56,436 bases of DNA. It comes from Ramlibacter sp. (GTDB lineage: Bacteria; Pseudomonadota; Gammaproteobacteria; Burkholderiales; Burkholderiaceae_C). A program made the position numbers and the translations under genes. Positions 1 to 9,190 of this stretch are shown one piece after another. Where the stretch lies: the NCBI GenBank assembly GCA_013815685.1, contig JACDFR010000023.1:1-56436 (forward strand), read 5' to 3'. Every line of letters starts with the position of its first letter. Positions within the stretch are counted from its first letter, which is position 1. The notes below the pieces were generated by a model that did no database searches, was not told where the DNA came from, and saw nothing but the letters and a program-made list of their open reading frames with translations.

Positions 1-744
1 CGCCAGGACGCGCCGGCCGGCCAGGCCGACGAACAGGCCGCGGCGCTGGCGAGCGCCGGCGGCTCCGTGGGGGCGGTGATCGACATGGGCGATCAGCAGA
101 TGCCCGCGGCCGATGCCGTGCTGGAATCGCATACGCACCGGGACGGGCAGCGCAGCGAGCCCGAAGGCGACGAGCGCCGCGAGCCCCGTTCACGGGACCG
201 TTATGGCCGCGACCGGCGTGAACGCCAGCCTCGGGATGACGTCCCGGCGGCCTCCAGCGAGCCTCAAGGCACCGTGGCCAATGAGGCGGTTGCCCCGCCG
301 GACCAACAGCGTGAAGACCGCGCGGACAGGCCGCGCTACCCGACAGGCTTCGTGACGGAAGAAGTGCAAGGCGCATCGCAAGCACCTGAGCTGCCGCAGC
401 AGGCTGCGATCCAGCCATCTCACCCTGCTCCCGGCCAGGGAGGAAAAGGCAACGGCCAGGCGCGTCCGGCAAAAGGCCTTCCGGCGGTGCAACCCTTCGA
501 CCTGCCCGTGACCGAGCTCGCAAGCATCGCCGAAGGGTCCGGCTTGCAGTGGGTCAATTCGGATGCGGGCAAGATCGCGGCCGTTCAGGCTGCGATTGCG
601 GCGGAGCCCCGTGCCCCCCGCGTGCCTCGCGAACGTCCGGCGTCCGTGCGCATCGACGATGGTCCGCTGGTGCTGGTCGAAACCAGGCGCGACTTGCAGG
701 GCCTGAAGCTGCCGTTTGAACAGGGCCCCCAGCCGCTGCAATAA
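1..744 (+). CDS. rne: Ribonuclease E, C-terminal part (partial)
   Basis: The reading frame is open from the first base and ends at a TAA at 742-744, so only the last 247 or so residues are visible. This part is Arg/Glu/Pro-rich and looks disordered, as in the RNase E scaffold that binds RNA and degradosome partners; the catalytic half lies outside the window. The last 25 residues contain VLVETRRDLQGLKLPFE, a tail I recognise from RNase E of Comamonadaceae. Apparent internal starts, such as the GTG at 67, are not the real start. The gene converges with hemY across a 20-bp gap. The identification relies on the tail motif and composition, since no catalytic motif is in view. Confidence 0.8.
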   Translation, partial: RQDAPAGQADEQAAALASAGGSVGAVIDMGDQQMPAADAVLESHTHRDGQRSEPEGDERREPRSRDRYGRDRRERQPRDDVPAASSEPQGTVANEAVAPPDQQREDRADRPRYPTGFVTEEVQGASQAPELPQQAAIQPSHPAPGQGGKGNGQARPAKGLPAVQPFDLPVTELASIAEGSGLQWVNSDAGKIAAVQAAIAAEPRAPRVPRERPASVRIDDGPLVLVETRRDLQGLKLPFEQGPQPLQ

Positions 745-764
745 GCGCAGCGGCGGCGGCGGCG

Positions 765-2018
765 TCAGTCGCCGCCCGCGCGTTTCCAGGATTGCGCGGC
801 GGCTTCCTCGTCGCCGCGTTCTTCCGCCAGCACGGCCAGCGAACGCCATGCGTTCCGGTGCAGCTTCTCGTCGCCGAGGCCCATGGCCGCCTGGCTCATC
901 AGCTGCTGGGCTTTTCCCCACAGCTGCCGCTTCATGCAGGCCATACCGGCGAGGTACTGCAGCGTCGCATCGCGGGGATTCGCCTTCTGCGCGGCTTCGA
1001 TGCGCGCCAGCCACGCCCCGTCCAGGCTGCCCAGCCCGTCTTCCAGGGCACGCACCAGTTTCACCTTCAGGGCATCGCCCAGCTGGCCCTGTTGCTCCCA
1101 CACCGGCAAGAGCCAGTCGCGCGCCAGATGCGCATCGCCGCCGAGGCCGGTGAGCCGCTGGGCCGCATGGACAGCCAGCTCCGGCATCAGGCGCTCGGCC
1201 GGCTCCAGTGAGTTCCAGGCGCGCTGCAGCTGCGCGGCATCGTGCGCGCCATTGAGCAGATCCACCGCCAGGCCACGCACGATGCTCTGCGCCGCGCTGG
1301 CGGAAAAGGCCCGGTGCTTGGACAGGAGCCGTGCCGTCTCGAGCGCTTCAGCCGTCCGGTGGGTGAGCCGCGCCGCCTTGAGCTTCATGCGAAGCGCCAG
1401 AGTGCGGCGGGCCGCACCCTGCGGCAGGCCTTTAAGCCACGCCATCGCGGCTTCCGGCTCGCGGTCGTCCAGCGACCAGCGCGCGGCTCGCATCAACGCG
1501 CCCTCATACGTTTCCTGGGGCTCGCGCGATGTCGTCTGGTCCAGCGCCTGCTTCAGGTGCTCGTCCCTACCCGCCTTGTCCTGCAAGGCCTGCGCGCTTT
1601 CCGCCGCCAACAGATGGGCCAGCGTACGCACTTGCGCCGCATTCGGCGGGTGCATGCCGCCGCTGCTCAGCGACCGCTCCTGCCCCAGCGCGGTTTCCGC
1701 CGACTTGCGGGCCCGGATGAAACGGCCCGCGAGAAGGTGCGACAAGCCATCGAGCAGGGACCCGTGCATGGCGCGCTCTTTCTGCTGCAGCCGCCAGCGC
1801 AAGGCTTGGCGCGGCAGATCGAAAAGCGCGGCCAGCGCACCGAGCGCGGCGTGCAGGAAGGCGAAGGCGGCGAACAGCAGCAGCAACACCAGGTTGAGAG
1901 AGATATCCACCCGGTGCGGCGGCCAGAACACGGTCACCGTTCCCTGGTTGTTGCCCGCGAACAGGGCGATGGCGACTGCCACGCCGAACAATGCCAATAA
2001 CCAGAGCGCGGCGCGCAC
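765..2018 (-). CDS. hemY: HemY, heme-biosynthesis-associated TPR membrane protein
   Basis: 417 residues. Two N-terminal membrane segments (about residues 3-22 and 41-68) are followed by a long helical TPR-like periplasmic or peripheral region. This is the architecture of proteobacterial HemY, which has no established enzymatic step and is not the Bacillus protoporphyrinogen oxidase of the same name. The start is GTG at 2018, four bases after the hemX stop at 2023-2025, so translation is probably coupled. It is last in the hemC-hemD-hemX-hemY row, the usual order. The family assignment rests on topology plus position and is firm. The exact role in tetrapyrrole synthesis is unknown for the whole family. 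Confidence 0.9.
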   Translation of the reverse strand: MRAALWLLALFGVAVAIALFAGNNQGTVTVFWPPHRVDISLNLVLLLLFAAFAFLHAALGALAALFDLPRQALRWRLQQKERAMHGSLLDGLSHLLAGRFIRARKSAETALGQERSLSSGGMHPPNAAQVRTLAHLLAAESAQALQDKAGRDEHLKQALDQTTSREPQETYEGALMRAARWSLDDREPEAAMAWLKGLPQGAARRTLALRMKLKAARLTHRTAEALETARLLSKHRAFSASAAQSIVRGLAVDLLNGAHDAAQLQRAWNSLEPAERLMPELAVHAAQRLTGLGGDAHLARDWLLPVWEQQGQLGDALKVKLVRALEDGLGSLDGAWLARIEAAQKANPRDATLQYLAGMACMKRQLWGKAQQLMSQAAMGLGDEKLHRNAWRSLAVLAEERGDEEAAAQSWKRAGGD

Positions 2019-2022
2019 TGCG

Positions 2023-3099
2023 TTATTTCCTCGCCGCGGTGGTCGCCAGCACCGCGAGGGTCTCGTCGATGCGCGGCAATTCGACTGTCCGTAGCTGGGC
2101 TTGCACCTGCTGCAATTGGGCGGCCGCCGCCTGGGTCTTGCGCGCGGCCGGGTCGAAGTACTTGCGCAGCGCCGCAGCCGCGGCCGCGACGTCGGCCCGC
2201 GCGGAATCGGTTTGGCGCGACAGCAGGGCCAGGCGCGCGTTGAGCAGCCTGAGCTTGAGATTTTCGCGCAGGAAGAAGGCCTGGTCGGGGGCCAGCAGCA
2301 CGGCCTCGGGCTGATCGATGCGGCTCGCGCGCAGCAGTCCGCGCGCTTCGTCGCGGATATCGTCGAGCACGCGTTCCCACCAGGGCAGCGGCGCGGCGGG
2401 CGCCTGCCTCGCAGCCCCTGCCAGGACGCCCGTCGCTGGCACGGCGTTGGCCAGCGGCAGCTCGTCCACCTGCCGGGCCAGGTCGTCCAGCCTGACCAAA
2501 AGGCCCGGCACGTCGGTCGTGCTGGTGGACTTGATGCGGTCGGTGTCGCGCATCACCGCGGCACGAACCCGCGAAAGCCGAGGCTGCCCGGAGCGCTCCA
2601 GGCGCTGGTCGGCGCTGCGCAGGGATGCCAGCAGCGGCTCGACGCTGCCCGTGGCTTGTGCTTGCTGCTGCGCCAGGCGCAAGGCAGCCTCGATGTCCAC
2701 CAGCATGTTCTCGTCACGTGAGCGCGACATGCTTTGCACGAGCTCCTCGATCTGCGCACGCTGCAGCGCCACTTCACTCAGCCGTGTATCGGTCAAGGCT
2801 TGGCGGGCCGCCGTTTCCCGGGCAAGCTCCTGCGCCTGCCTTGCCAAGGTGCGTGCCTCGATCGCATTGGCGCCGGCGTCCGCGCTTTGCCGCGCGAGCT
2901 GCTCCTGGATATTCGAAAGCCGTTGCCACAGCATGCTGCTCACCACGAGGGACAACGCGCCGAGCGCCAGGAAAACATACATGACGCCCCGGCCCGCGCC
3001 GTCCGCCGGGCCCTGGGGGCGCTGCGCGGTGGGTTCGGCGATTTCCGGCAAAGGAACCTCGCTGGGTGTCGTGGATGCGCTGGCGGGCTCGGAACTCAT
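2023..3099 (-). CDS. hemX: HemX-family membrane protein (uroporphyrinogen-III C-methyltransferase-like)
   Basis: 358 residues from an ATG at 3099; the open frame continues upstream, but this ATG overlaps the hemD stop as ATGA, the typical coupled start. A Pro-rich cytoplasmic tail of about 38 residues precedes one membrane segment (about residues 39-58). A coiled coil follows (about 60-110, rich in Gln, Ala and Arg), then a helical HemX domain. Family members were named as methyltransferases but lack the SAM-binding SUMT fold; the real role, probably organising heme enzymes at the membrane, is unproven. It sits between hemD and hemY as in other proteobacteria. Confidence 0.88.
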   Translation of the reverse strand: MSSEPASASTTPSEVPLPEIAEPTAQRPQGPADGAGRGVMYVFLALGALSLVVSSMLWQRLSNIQEQLARQSADAGANAIEARTLARQAQELARETAARQALTDTRLSEVALQRAQIEELVQSMSRSRDENMLVDIEAALRLAQQQAQATGSVEPLLASLRSADQRLERSGQPRLSRVRAAVMRDTDRIKSTSTTDVPGLLVRLDDLARQVDELPLANAVPATGVLAGAARQAPAAPLPWWERVLDDIRDEARGLLRASRIDQPEAVLLAPDQAFFLRENLKLRLLNARLALLSRQTDSARADVAAAAAALRKYFDPAARKTQAAAAQLQQVQAQLRTVELPRIDETLAVLATTAARK

Positions 3100-3869
3100 C
3101 GAAACGATTCTAGGGCTGCGGCGACGGACTCCAGGGTCGGTCGTGACTCGCAAACAACACCGAAACCGGCGAGGTGCGCGACGTCCGCGATGCGTGAGTG
3201 GGTGACCACCGCCCGAGCCCGCGTCCACTGGTGCGTCGGCAGCAACTGCTGCAGGTTGGCGATCGCCTGAGAGCTGCTGAACAGCCATACGCCTTGCGTC
3301 ACTCCCAGCATGGCGTGCGCGCGCTGCGCCTCGTCCAACACGGGCGTCGCTCGCACATAGGCGGCGACGGCCTGCACCCGCGCGCCCGCCGCGCCCAGCT
3401 GTGCGGCCAGCCAATCGCGCGGCGCGCCGTGCGCCCGGGCGTCGTCGCCGCGAACGATCAGCACCCGATCGCCCGCCCTCACCTGGCCCGCAACCTGGGG
3501 CCACAGGACCTGGGAATCGAACTGCGTTGCATTGGGGCCGGGCGCATCCAGCAGGTCGGCGCCGACACCGGCCCCGATCAGCGCTTCCCCCGTCCCGTTT
3601 CCCGGCGCCCAGGCGCGGGTCCCGCGGGGCCAGCAAGCCCCATTGGGCCGGTGAGCGAAGAAATGCCGCACGGCGTTGCCGCTGACGAACATCACGGCGC
3701 GGAAACGACCCAGTTCCTGCCAGGCACGATGCAGCGCCTGCGGCCGCGGCGCCGGGGCGATCTCGATGAGGGGGAGTGCGACTGCGTCGAAGCCGCGCCC
3801 GCACAGCTGCTCAGTCCAGCGCGAGGCCTGCTGTTCGGGCCGGGTCACCAGCACCCGCATGGCCGTCAA
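3096..3869 (-). CDS. hemD: Uroporphyrinogen-III synthase
   Basis: 257 residues, normal for the family. It cyclises hydroxymethylbilane with inversion of ring D to give uroporphyrinogen III. The N-terminus RVLVTRPEQQA is the characteristic first strand of HemD. The two-domain enzyme has low sequence conservation, so recognition depends on this motif, length and position directly after hemC. The start at 3869 (MTAM) or three codons later are both possible. The stop overlaps the hemX start by four bases, and hemC ends only three bases upstream, so hemC, hemD, hemX and hemY are most likely one transcript. Confidence 0.93.
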   Translation of the reverse strand: MTAMRVLVTRPEQQASRWTEQLCGRGFDAVALPLIEIAPAPRPQALHRAWQELGRFRAVMFVSGNAVRHFFAHRPNGACWPRGTRAWAPGNGTGEALIGAGVGADLLDAPGPNATQFDSQVLWPQVAGQVRAGDRVLIVRGDDARAHGAPRDWLAAQLGAAGARVQAVAAYVRATPVLDEAQRAHAMLGVTQGVWLFSSSQAIANLQQLLPTHQWTRARAVVTHSRIADVAHLAGFGVVCESRPTLESVAAALESFR

Positions 3870-3872
3870 GGC

Positions 3873-4775
3873 TCAGTGGGCGCCGGCGGCGCGCAGCTGC
3901 GCCGCGACGCCGTTGCCCAGTTCGACGGCCTGTGCCAAATCGGCGGCCGGACCTGCCGAATCGGCTCGCACCAACGCCTCGGGGTCATCCGGATCGCCCC
4001 AGGCCGCGCGCAGCTGCAGCTTCGCGCCCGAAACCGTGGCAAAGGCCGCCAAAGGCATCGAACAGCTTCCGCCCATGGCCCGGCTCACCGCCCGTTCGGC
4101 AGAGACGGCCAGCCACGACGCCGGGTGAGCCAGCGGCGCCAGGAGCTGGAGCAGTCCGTCGCGATCGGCGCGCACCTCGATGGCCAGGGCGCCCTGGCCC
4201 GCTGCCGGGAGCATCTGCTGGGGCGTGAAAATCTGGCGGATACGCTGGCCCAGGCCCAGCCGCTTGAGCCCGGCCGCCGCCAGGACGATCGCGTCGTAAT
4301 GGCCGTCGTCCAGCTTGCGCAGACGCGTGTCCAGGTTGCCGCGCAGCGCCTCTATCTTCAGGTCGGGCCTCAGCGACCGAAGCAGCACCATGCGGCGCAA
4401 GCTCGAAGTGCCTACTACCGCGCCGGGCGGTAGTTCTTCGAGGCTGGAGAAGCGGCCCGATACCAGCGCGTCACGCGGATCTTCGCGCTCCATCACGCAT
4501 GCGAGCGCGAATCCGTCGGGCAAGTCCATCGGCACATCCTTGAGCGAATGCACGGCGATGTCGGCGCGGCCTTCGGTGAGCGCCACTTCCAGCTCCTTGA
4601 CGAACAGGCCCTTGCCCCCGACCTTGCTGAGCGAGCGGTCCAGGATCTGGTCGCCCCGCGTGGTCATGCCCAGGAGCGACACCTGATGGCCACGCTTTTC
4701 GAGCAGGGTCTTCACATGTTCGGCCTGCCACAGCGCAAGGCGGCTTTCGCGGGTAGCGATGACTAGCTGGGTCAA
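3873..4775 (-). CDS. hemC: Porphobilinogen deaminase (hydroxymethylbilane synthase)
   Basis: 300 residues. It polymerises four porphobilinogens into hydroxymethylbilane. Visible signatures: the N-terminal [16 protein letters not shown], the [11 protein letters not shown] active-site loop with its Asp at residue 84, the Arg-rich substrate-binding stretch GTSSLRR, and GGSCSMPL, whose Cys238 is the dipyrromethane cofactor attachment site. The start is a TTG at 4775; no ATG gives a full-length N-terminus. It is first of the hem row and divergent from ppc across 123 bp. Confidence 0.97.
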   Translation of the reverse strand: MTQLVIATRESRLALWQAEHVKTLLEKRGHQVSLLGMTTRGDQILDRSLSKVGGKGLFVKELEVALTEGRADIAVHSLKDVPMDLPDGFALACVMEREDPRDALVSGRFSSLEELPPGAVVGTSSLRRMVLLRSLRPDLKIEALRGNLDTRLRKLDDGHYDAIVLAAAGLKRLGLGQRIRQIFTPQQMLPAAGQGALAIEVRADRDGLLQLLAPLAHPASWLAVSAERAVSRAMGGSCSMPLAAFATVSGAKLQLRAAWGDPDDPEALVRADSAGPAADLAQAVELGNGVAAQLRAAGAH

Positions 4776-4898
4776 ACTCGTAACCTGTTTGTAATGCTTG
4801 CGGGTTCGTCGATGCTAGCATGCATGCTGCCGAAAAATTAAGCAATCCATGGGCGGGAGCGCTGCGCGCCTCCCCCCACCGACTACGAGGCCATACCC
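4776..4898. promoter_or_regulatory. Divergent hemC/ppc control region with a 12-bp palindrome
   Basis: This 123-bp gap must hold the promoters of both hemC (minus) and ppc (plus). It contains the perfect palindrome AGCATGCATGCT at 4817-4828, near the middle, next to an A/T-rich patch (GAAAAATTAAG). No convincing -35/-10 pair with 16-18 bp spacing was found on either strand. The palindrome could be a regulator site but matches no operator I can name. Confidence 0.35.
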
Positions 4899-7733
4899 AT
4901 GTCGACCGCCCCGGAATCGCCCTCACGGCGAGCCAAGGACAACGAGCGCCCGCTGGTCGAGGACATCCGCCTGCTAGGCCGCATCCTGGGGGACGTGATC
5001 CGCGAACAGGAAGGCCTGGAGGTCTTCGAGCTCGTCGAGCGCGTTCGCAAGCTTTCCGTGACTTTCCGGCGTGACGCGGATCACGAAGCCGACCGGGCGT
5101 TGAAAAGCCTGTTGAAGTCGCTGTCCAGCGAGCAGACGGTCAGGGTGATCCGCGCCTTCACCTATTTCAGCCACCTGGCCAACCTCGCCGAGGACCGGCA
5201 TCACATTCGCCGCCGCGCCATTCATGAACGCGCCGGCGACACCCAGGAAGGCAGCATCGAAGTGGCGCTGGCCCGGTTGAGGTGGGCGGGCATCTCGGCC
5301 AAAACCGTCTCGCAGACCCTGTCCCGGAGCTATCTCTCGCCGGTGCTCACCGCCCATCCGACCGAGGTGCAACGCAAGAGCATCCTGGATGCGGAACGCG
5401 ACATCGCCAACCTGCTCGCGGCACGCGACGAGATCAAGGCGCGTTCGCAGCCCAAGGATGCGCTTGCGCCGCGTGAACTCGTCGCCAACGAGGCGCAGAT
5501 CCGGGCCCGCGTCATGCAGCTGTGGCAAACGCGGCTGCTGCGCTTCACCAAGCTGACGGTGGCCGACGAGATCGAGAACGCCCTGAGCTACTACGAGGCA
5601 ACCTTCCTGCGCGAGATTCCCAAGATCTACGCCGACCTCGAACGCGAACTGGGACAGCACCCGGTCGCAAGCTTCCTTCGCATGGGCCAGTGGATCGGGG
5701 GCGACCGGGACGGCAACCCCAACGTGAGCGCGCAAACGCTCGAATACGCATTGCGGCGGCAATGCGAGGTGGCGCTGCGGCACTATCTCACCGAAGTCCA
5801 CTACCTGGGCGGCGAACTGTCGCTGTCCGCAATGCTTGTCGGGCTCTCGCCGCGGATGCGGGCACTGGCCGACAGCTCGCCCGATGCCAGCGAGCACCGG
5901 CTCGATGAGCCTTACCGGCGCGCGCTGGCGGGAATGTATTCGCGGCTGGCGGCCACGCTGAAGGAATTCACCGGCGGCGACGCCGCGCGCCATGCGATCC
6001 CGCCGCAAAATCCGTATCTGCTGGCCGAGGAATTCCTGGACGACCTGCGCATCATCGAAGCCTCGCTGCTGGCGCACCACGGCTACGCGCTGGTCCAGCA
6101 GCGGCTGCACCCGCTCATCCGCGCAGTGGAGGTCTTCGGCTTTCACCTGGCGACGGTCGACCTGCGGCAAAGCTCGGACCAGCATGAGGCCGTGATCGCC
6201 GAACTGCTGGCCGTCGCAAGGATCGAGCCCCGCTACGCCAAGCTGCCGGAGGCCGGGCGCCGAGCGCTGCTGATGCGGCTGTTGTCCGAAGCGCGGCCGC
6301 TGCGGGTCATGGGCGCGCATTATTCCGAGCACAGCCGCGGCGAAATCGCCATCTTCGAGTGTGCCAAGCGCATGCGCGAGCGCTTCGGCGCCCAGGCGAT
6401 CCGCCACTACATCATCAGCCATACCGAAACCGCCAGCGATTTGCTGGAAGTGCTACTGCTGCAAAAGGAAGTCGGCCTGCTGCGGGGCACGCTCGACGAC
6501 AAGGCAACGTCCGACCTGATCGCGGTGCCGCTGTTCGAGACCATCGAAGATCTTCGCAGCGCAGCGCCCATCATGCGGGACTTCTATTCGTTGCCCGGCA
6601 TTGCCAAGCTGGTGCAGCGGTCCGGTGCCGAACAAGACATCATGCTGGGCTACAGCGACAGCAACAAGGACGGCGGCATCTTCACCAGCAATTGGGAGCT
6701 GTACCGCGCCGGGATCGCCCTGGTCGGACTGTTCGACGAGATCGCCGGCCAGGGACTGGCCGCTGCGGGCGTCGCCGCCACGCCGATCCAGTTGCGCATG
6801 TTCCATGGCCGCGGCGGCACCGTGGGACGCGGCGGCGGCCCCAGCTACCAGGCCATCCTCGCGCAGCCGCCGGGCACGGTGCGCGGCCAGATCCGGTTGA
6901 CCGAACAGGGCGAGGTGATCGGCTCCAAATACGCCAATCCCGAAATCGGGCGGCGCAACCTCGAAACCCTGGTAGCCGCCACGCTGGAGGCCACTTTGCT
7001 CCAGCCCACCAAGACGGCGCCCAAAGCTTTCCTGACCGCGGCGCAGACCCTGTCGCAATCCAGCATGGCGGCGTATCGCGCGCTGGTGTACGAGACACCG
7101 GGGTTCACGGAGTATTTTTACGGCGCGACGCCGATTCGCGAAATCGCGGAACTGAACATCGGGTCACGGCCCGCGTCGCGCAAGTCATCGCAGCGCATCG
7201 AGGATCTTCGGGCCATCCCCTGGAGCTTCAGTTGGGGCCAGTGCCGCCTGACCTTGCCCGGCTGGTACGGCTTCGGCGCTGCGGTTCAGGAATTCGTCTC
7301 CGCCGATTCGGAGCAGGGCCGGCGCGAAGGACTTGCCTTGCTGCAGAAGATGTACCGGCAGTGGCCTTTTTTCCGCGCGCTGCTGTCGAACATGGACATG
7401 GTGCTGGCCAAGAGCGATTTGGCATTGGCCTCCCGGTATGCCGAGCTGGTCGCCGATGCGCGGCTGCGAAAGCGGATTTTTTCCATGATCGAAGCGGAGT
7501 GGCAACGCACGGTGGAAGCCCTGCAGATGGTCACCGGCGAAAAACAGCGCCTGGCGACAAACCCCGCTCTGCAGCGCTCGATTCGCCACCGGTTTCCCTA
7601 CATCGATCCGCTGCATCATCTGCAGGTCGAACTGGTGCGGCGTTACCGCGAAGGAAAACTGGACGACCGGACCCGGCGCGGCATCCACATCTCGATCAAC
7701 GGGATCGCGGCGGGGCTGCGCAATACCGGTTAG
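4899..7733 (+). CDS. ppc: Phosphoenolpyruvate carboxylase
   Basis: 944 residues, full length for bacterial PEPC. It carboxylates phosphoenolpyruvate with bicarbonate to give oxaloacetate, refilling the citric acid cycle. Key motifs are present: [11 protein letters not shown] (about 151-161, catalytic His153), the [10 protein letters not shown] loop from residue 584 and the glycine-rich [15 protein letters not shown], which carries PEP-binding residues. It stands alone, divergent from hemC and upstream of the degraded island. Its position between hemC and the algR-like gene interrupts a gene order conserved in Pseudomonas. Nothing in the sequence suggests inactivation. Confidence 0.98.
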   Translation: MSTAPESPSRRAKDNERPLVEDIRLLGRILGDVIREQEGLEVFELVERVRKLSVTFRRDADHEADRALKSLLKSLSSEQTVRVIRAFTYFSHLANLAEDRHHIRRRAIHERAGDTQEGSIEVALARLRWAGISAKTVSQTLSRSYLSPVLTAHPTEVQRKSILDAERDIANLLAARDEIKARSQPKDALAPRELVANEAQIRARVMQLWQTRLLRFTKLTVADEIENALSYYEATFLREIPKIYADLERELGQHPVASFLRMGQWIGGDRDGNPNVSAQTLEYALRRQCEVALRHYLTEVHYLGGELSLSAMLVGLSPRMRALADSSPDASEHRLDEPYRRALAGMYSRLAATLKEFTGGDAARHAIPPQNPYLLAEEFLDDLRIIEASLLAHHGYALVQQRLHPLIRAVEVFGFHLATVDLRQSSDQHEAVIAELLAVARIEPRYAKLPEAGRRALLMRLLSEARPLRVMGAHYSEHSRGEIAIFECAKRMRERFGAQAIRHYIISHTETASDLLEVLLLQKEVGLLRGTLDDKATSDLIAVPLFETIEDLRSAAPIMRDFYSLPGIAKLVQRSGAEQDIMLGYSDSNKDGGIFTSNWELYRAGIALVGLFDEIAGQGLAAAGVAATPIQLRMFHGRGGTVGRGGGPSYQAILAQPPGTVRGQIRLTEQGEVIGSKYANPEIGRRNLETLVAATLEATLLQPTKTAPKAFLTAAQTLSQSSMAAYRALVYETPGFTEYFYGATPIREIAELNIGSRPASRKSSQRIEDLRAIPWSFSWGQCRLTLPGWYGFGAAVQEFVSADSEQGRREGLALLQKMYRQWPFFRALLSNMDMVLAKSDLALASRYAELVADARLRKRIFSMIEAEWQRTVEALQMVTGEKQRLATNPALQRSIRHRFPYIDPLHHLQVELVRRYREGKLDDRTRRGIHISINGIAAGLRNTG

Positions 7734-7895
7734 CGTCGTGTCCGGCCCCAGGCCGGCCCATTCGCAGGCACCCGCCTGTTGTGAATGCCCGCGAATTTAC
7801 AGGACCACACCAGGTGGTGTATCTCAGACAGGACTGCTGCAAGGGGGTTCCGTTGCCCGTCTTCTGCGATTAAAAAAATTGACCAACAAAACTAC

Positions 7896-7915
7896 ATTAC
7901 TAGCTTTTTAGTGAT
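7896..7915. promoter_or_regulatory. Imperfect inverted repeat, possible operator
   Basis: ATTACTA and TAGTGAT (6 of 7 positions complementary) flank a 6-bp spacer inside the A/T-rich stretch, about 60 bp before a small ORF with a good ribosome binding site. Size and spacing resemble MarR-type operators. There is no regulator gene nearby, so this may be a leftover of a lost gene's promoter. Confidence 0.25.
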
Positions 7916-7973
7916 ACACTGCGCCGCCACTGATCGATTTTTTCTGGTTGAAGCGTCTTCCAAGGAGAACCGT

Positions 7974-8114
7974 ATGGAGGTCAACTCAACCGCTAACCCA
8001 GCGGCCCCCGCGTGCTGCGCGCGGCGGTCTGTGCGCCCGTCGACGTGCGCATTCGCGCTGTATTTCATCTTGGCGGCGGCAGGAACGAAAACTGGGATAT
8101 CGCCCACCATCTAA
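7974..8114 (+). CDS. Small ORF of unknown function, possibly a gene remnant
   Basis: 46 residues from ATG at 7974, preceded by AAGGAG at a good distance, ending in TAA. The product begins MEVNSTANPAAP and has a short hydrophobic stretch (CAFALYFILAAAG). No homology is recognised. The ribosome binding site is the only positive evidence. It may be the truncated 5' end of a lost gene, since the neighbouring sequence is clearly decaying. Confidence 0.25.
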   Translation: MEVNSTANPAAPACCARRSVRPSTCAFALYFILAAAGTKTGISPTI

Positions 8115-8211
8115 ACGAGACCTCCAGCGGTTGAGCCGGGGCTGAACCCATTGTTCGACACCCGGCGACGGGGTCGCTTCTTCATTTCATTAAATCCAGA
8201 GGCCCTTCTCA

Positions 8212-8832
8212 ATGAGCGCGCAAATACTCAATCCACCGCAGCCCCAGGCTCAGGAACGAGACCCGAACACTCTTTCGATAGGTATTTTTGGTCAAATCGA
8301 CCCATCAGTGGTCGATTACCTTGCCGGGCATCACCTAGCGCGCCAGGAGGCGCCTGCAGGATTCGACCTCAAATCCGTCATCTCCGAGCTAGACGGAATA
8401 GTGATTCGCAGCCCCTTCAGGCTGGACGACGAGTGCGCTCTGGTCGCGAGTCGGCTGAAAGGGCTTGTGGAAAAAAAAGTCCTTCATCGGCGGGGAACTG
8501 CGCGGGAAAACGTCGCGTGCCTTCCCGGGTCGCACCAAACCCGGCATCTACTTAACAGAGAGCGGTTGTCGCAGCTTCGCCGCGGAGCATTCCTGGTCAA
8601 TGTGGGCAGAGGGTCTCTCATTGAGCTTTCAGCGCTGGAGAGTGCACTTGATTCCGGGCATCTGGCAGGTGTCGCGCTGGATGCCTACGAAGTCGAGCCA
8701 CCGGGGCACATGGCAATTTTCGACAGGGATAACGTCCTGTGTACCCCGCACCTGGGAGCTCAAACGCAGGAGGCTCAAAAAGCAGTCGGGGCCGGCGTCA
8801 TAGCCCACCTGCGAGGCCTGCTGACTCAATAG
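8212..8832 (+). pseudogene. D-3-phosphoglycerate dehydrogenase-like relic with internal deletions
   Basis: The frame from ATG 8212 encodes 206 residues of a D-isomer-specific 2-hydroxyacid dehydrogenase, but the family is about 310-530 residues long. The N-terminal substrate-domain part (to about residue 85, ending RLKGL) is followed abruptly by a jumbled stretch. The next family motif, WKKKSFIGGELRGKT, is readable only in another frame (about 8467-8512), and the NAD-binding GLGRIG stretch is absent. The original frame then resumes with the C-terminal catalytic part (LPGSHQTRHLLNRERL, VNVGRGSLIE, GVALDAYEVEPP, CTPHLGAQT). At least two deletions and a frame change are implied, so it cannot bind NAD and is almost certainly dead. 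SerA is the best guess for the parent; other family members are possible. Confidence 0.8.
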
Positions 8833-8852
8833 ATCCGGGCCGCCGTGCGGCC

Positions 8853-8897
8853 CACGTCATCGCCGACAACCTCTTGGCCCCCAAGACCAAGCAGGTC
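8853..8897 (+). mobile_element. IS630-type transposase scrap
   Basis: The 15 codons read HVIADNLLAPKTKQV, close to the HVIADNLSAHKTKQV-type motif around the second catalytic Asp of IS630-family (DDE) transposases. Nothing before or after it aligns in this frame, so only a fragment survives. It lies between the dehydrogenase relic and the inverted-repeat element and marks this interval as a former insertion site. The match is short, from memory, and not verified by search. Confidence 0.5.
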
Positions 8898-8957
8898 TAC
8901 TTCCGATTCAATCGTTACGGTCCACTAGTCCAGTGAAACAGGGAAATGGCACCCCCC

Positions 8958-9055
8958 GTGAGCGTCAGAAAGGCCGCAGGCTAGGCGCAAACCGCAGTCA
9001 GGTTGGACACCTGGCGAGGATTTGCAACAACGCCTGCGGCCTTTCTGGCGCTCAC
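8958..9055. repeat. Hairpin arm A of the T-shaped element
   Basis: 24-nt inverted repeat, 8958-8981 with 9032-9055, 23 of 24 paired (GTGAGCGTCAGAAAGGC side). A small inner hairpin CAGGT-TGGAC-ACCTG lies at its tip (8999-9013). It begins one base after the outer stem. Confidence 0.85.
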
Positions 9056-9062
9056 CCGAAGG

Positions 9063-9162
9063 GCCGGGGCGAGAAGGGCGCAGGAGGGCGTTGCGCTCCT
9101 GGCCAGGCGGGCCAGCCTGGGCTGCGGACCGCGCCTACTCCTGCACCCCTTCTCGCCCCGGC
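9063..9162. repeat. Hairpin arm B of the T-shaped element
   Basis: Perfect 16-bp inverted repeat, 9063-9078 with 9147-9162 (GCCGGGGCGAGAAGGG), extended by 7 more pairs (9080-9086 with 9139-9145). It abuts the right outer arm. Its left side (GAGAAGGGCGCAGG) resembles the left side of arm A (CAGAAAGGCCGCAGG), so the two arms may be an old duplication. Confidence 0.85.
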
Positions 9163-9190
9163 GGGGGTGCCATTTTCCTGTTTCACTGGA

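Larger units (their letters stand above)
7734..8211. other. 478-bp gap, low-GC and probably degraded sequence
   Basis: No recognisable full gene. A short GC-rich hairpin without a T-run (CCGGCC/GGCCGG around 7742-7756) follows ppc. Bases 7870-7980 are unusually A/T-rich for this chromosome. A partial inverted repeat (7896-7915) and a 46-codon ORF (7974-8114) are listed separately. A second frame over the same stretch (about 7995-8130) has more host-like codon use but no good start, which fits decaying coding sequence. Confidence 0.5.

Noticed and set aside
742..790. GC-rich hairpin between rne and hemY as a bidirectional terminator
   Set aside because: GGCGGCG/CGCCGCC can pair, but there is no T-run on either strand and it overlaps the end of hemY.
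8465..8803. 112-codon plus-strand ORF inside the dehydrogenase relic
   Set aside because: Its start contains one dehydrogenase motif in the alternative frame, but the remainder is out-of-frame sequence of the same relic, not a separate gene.
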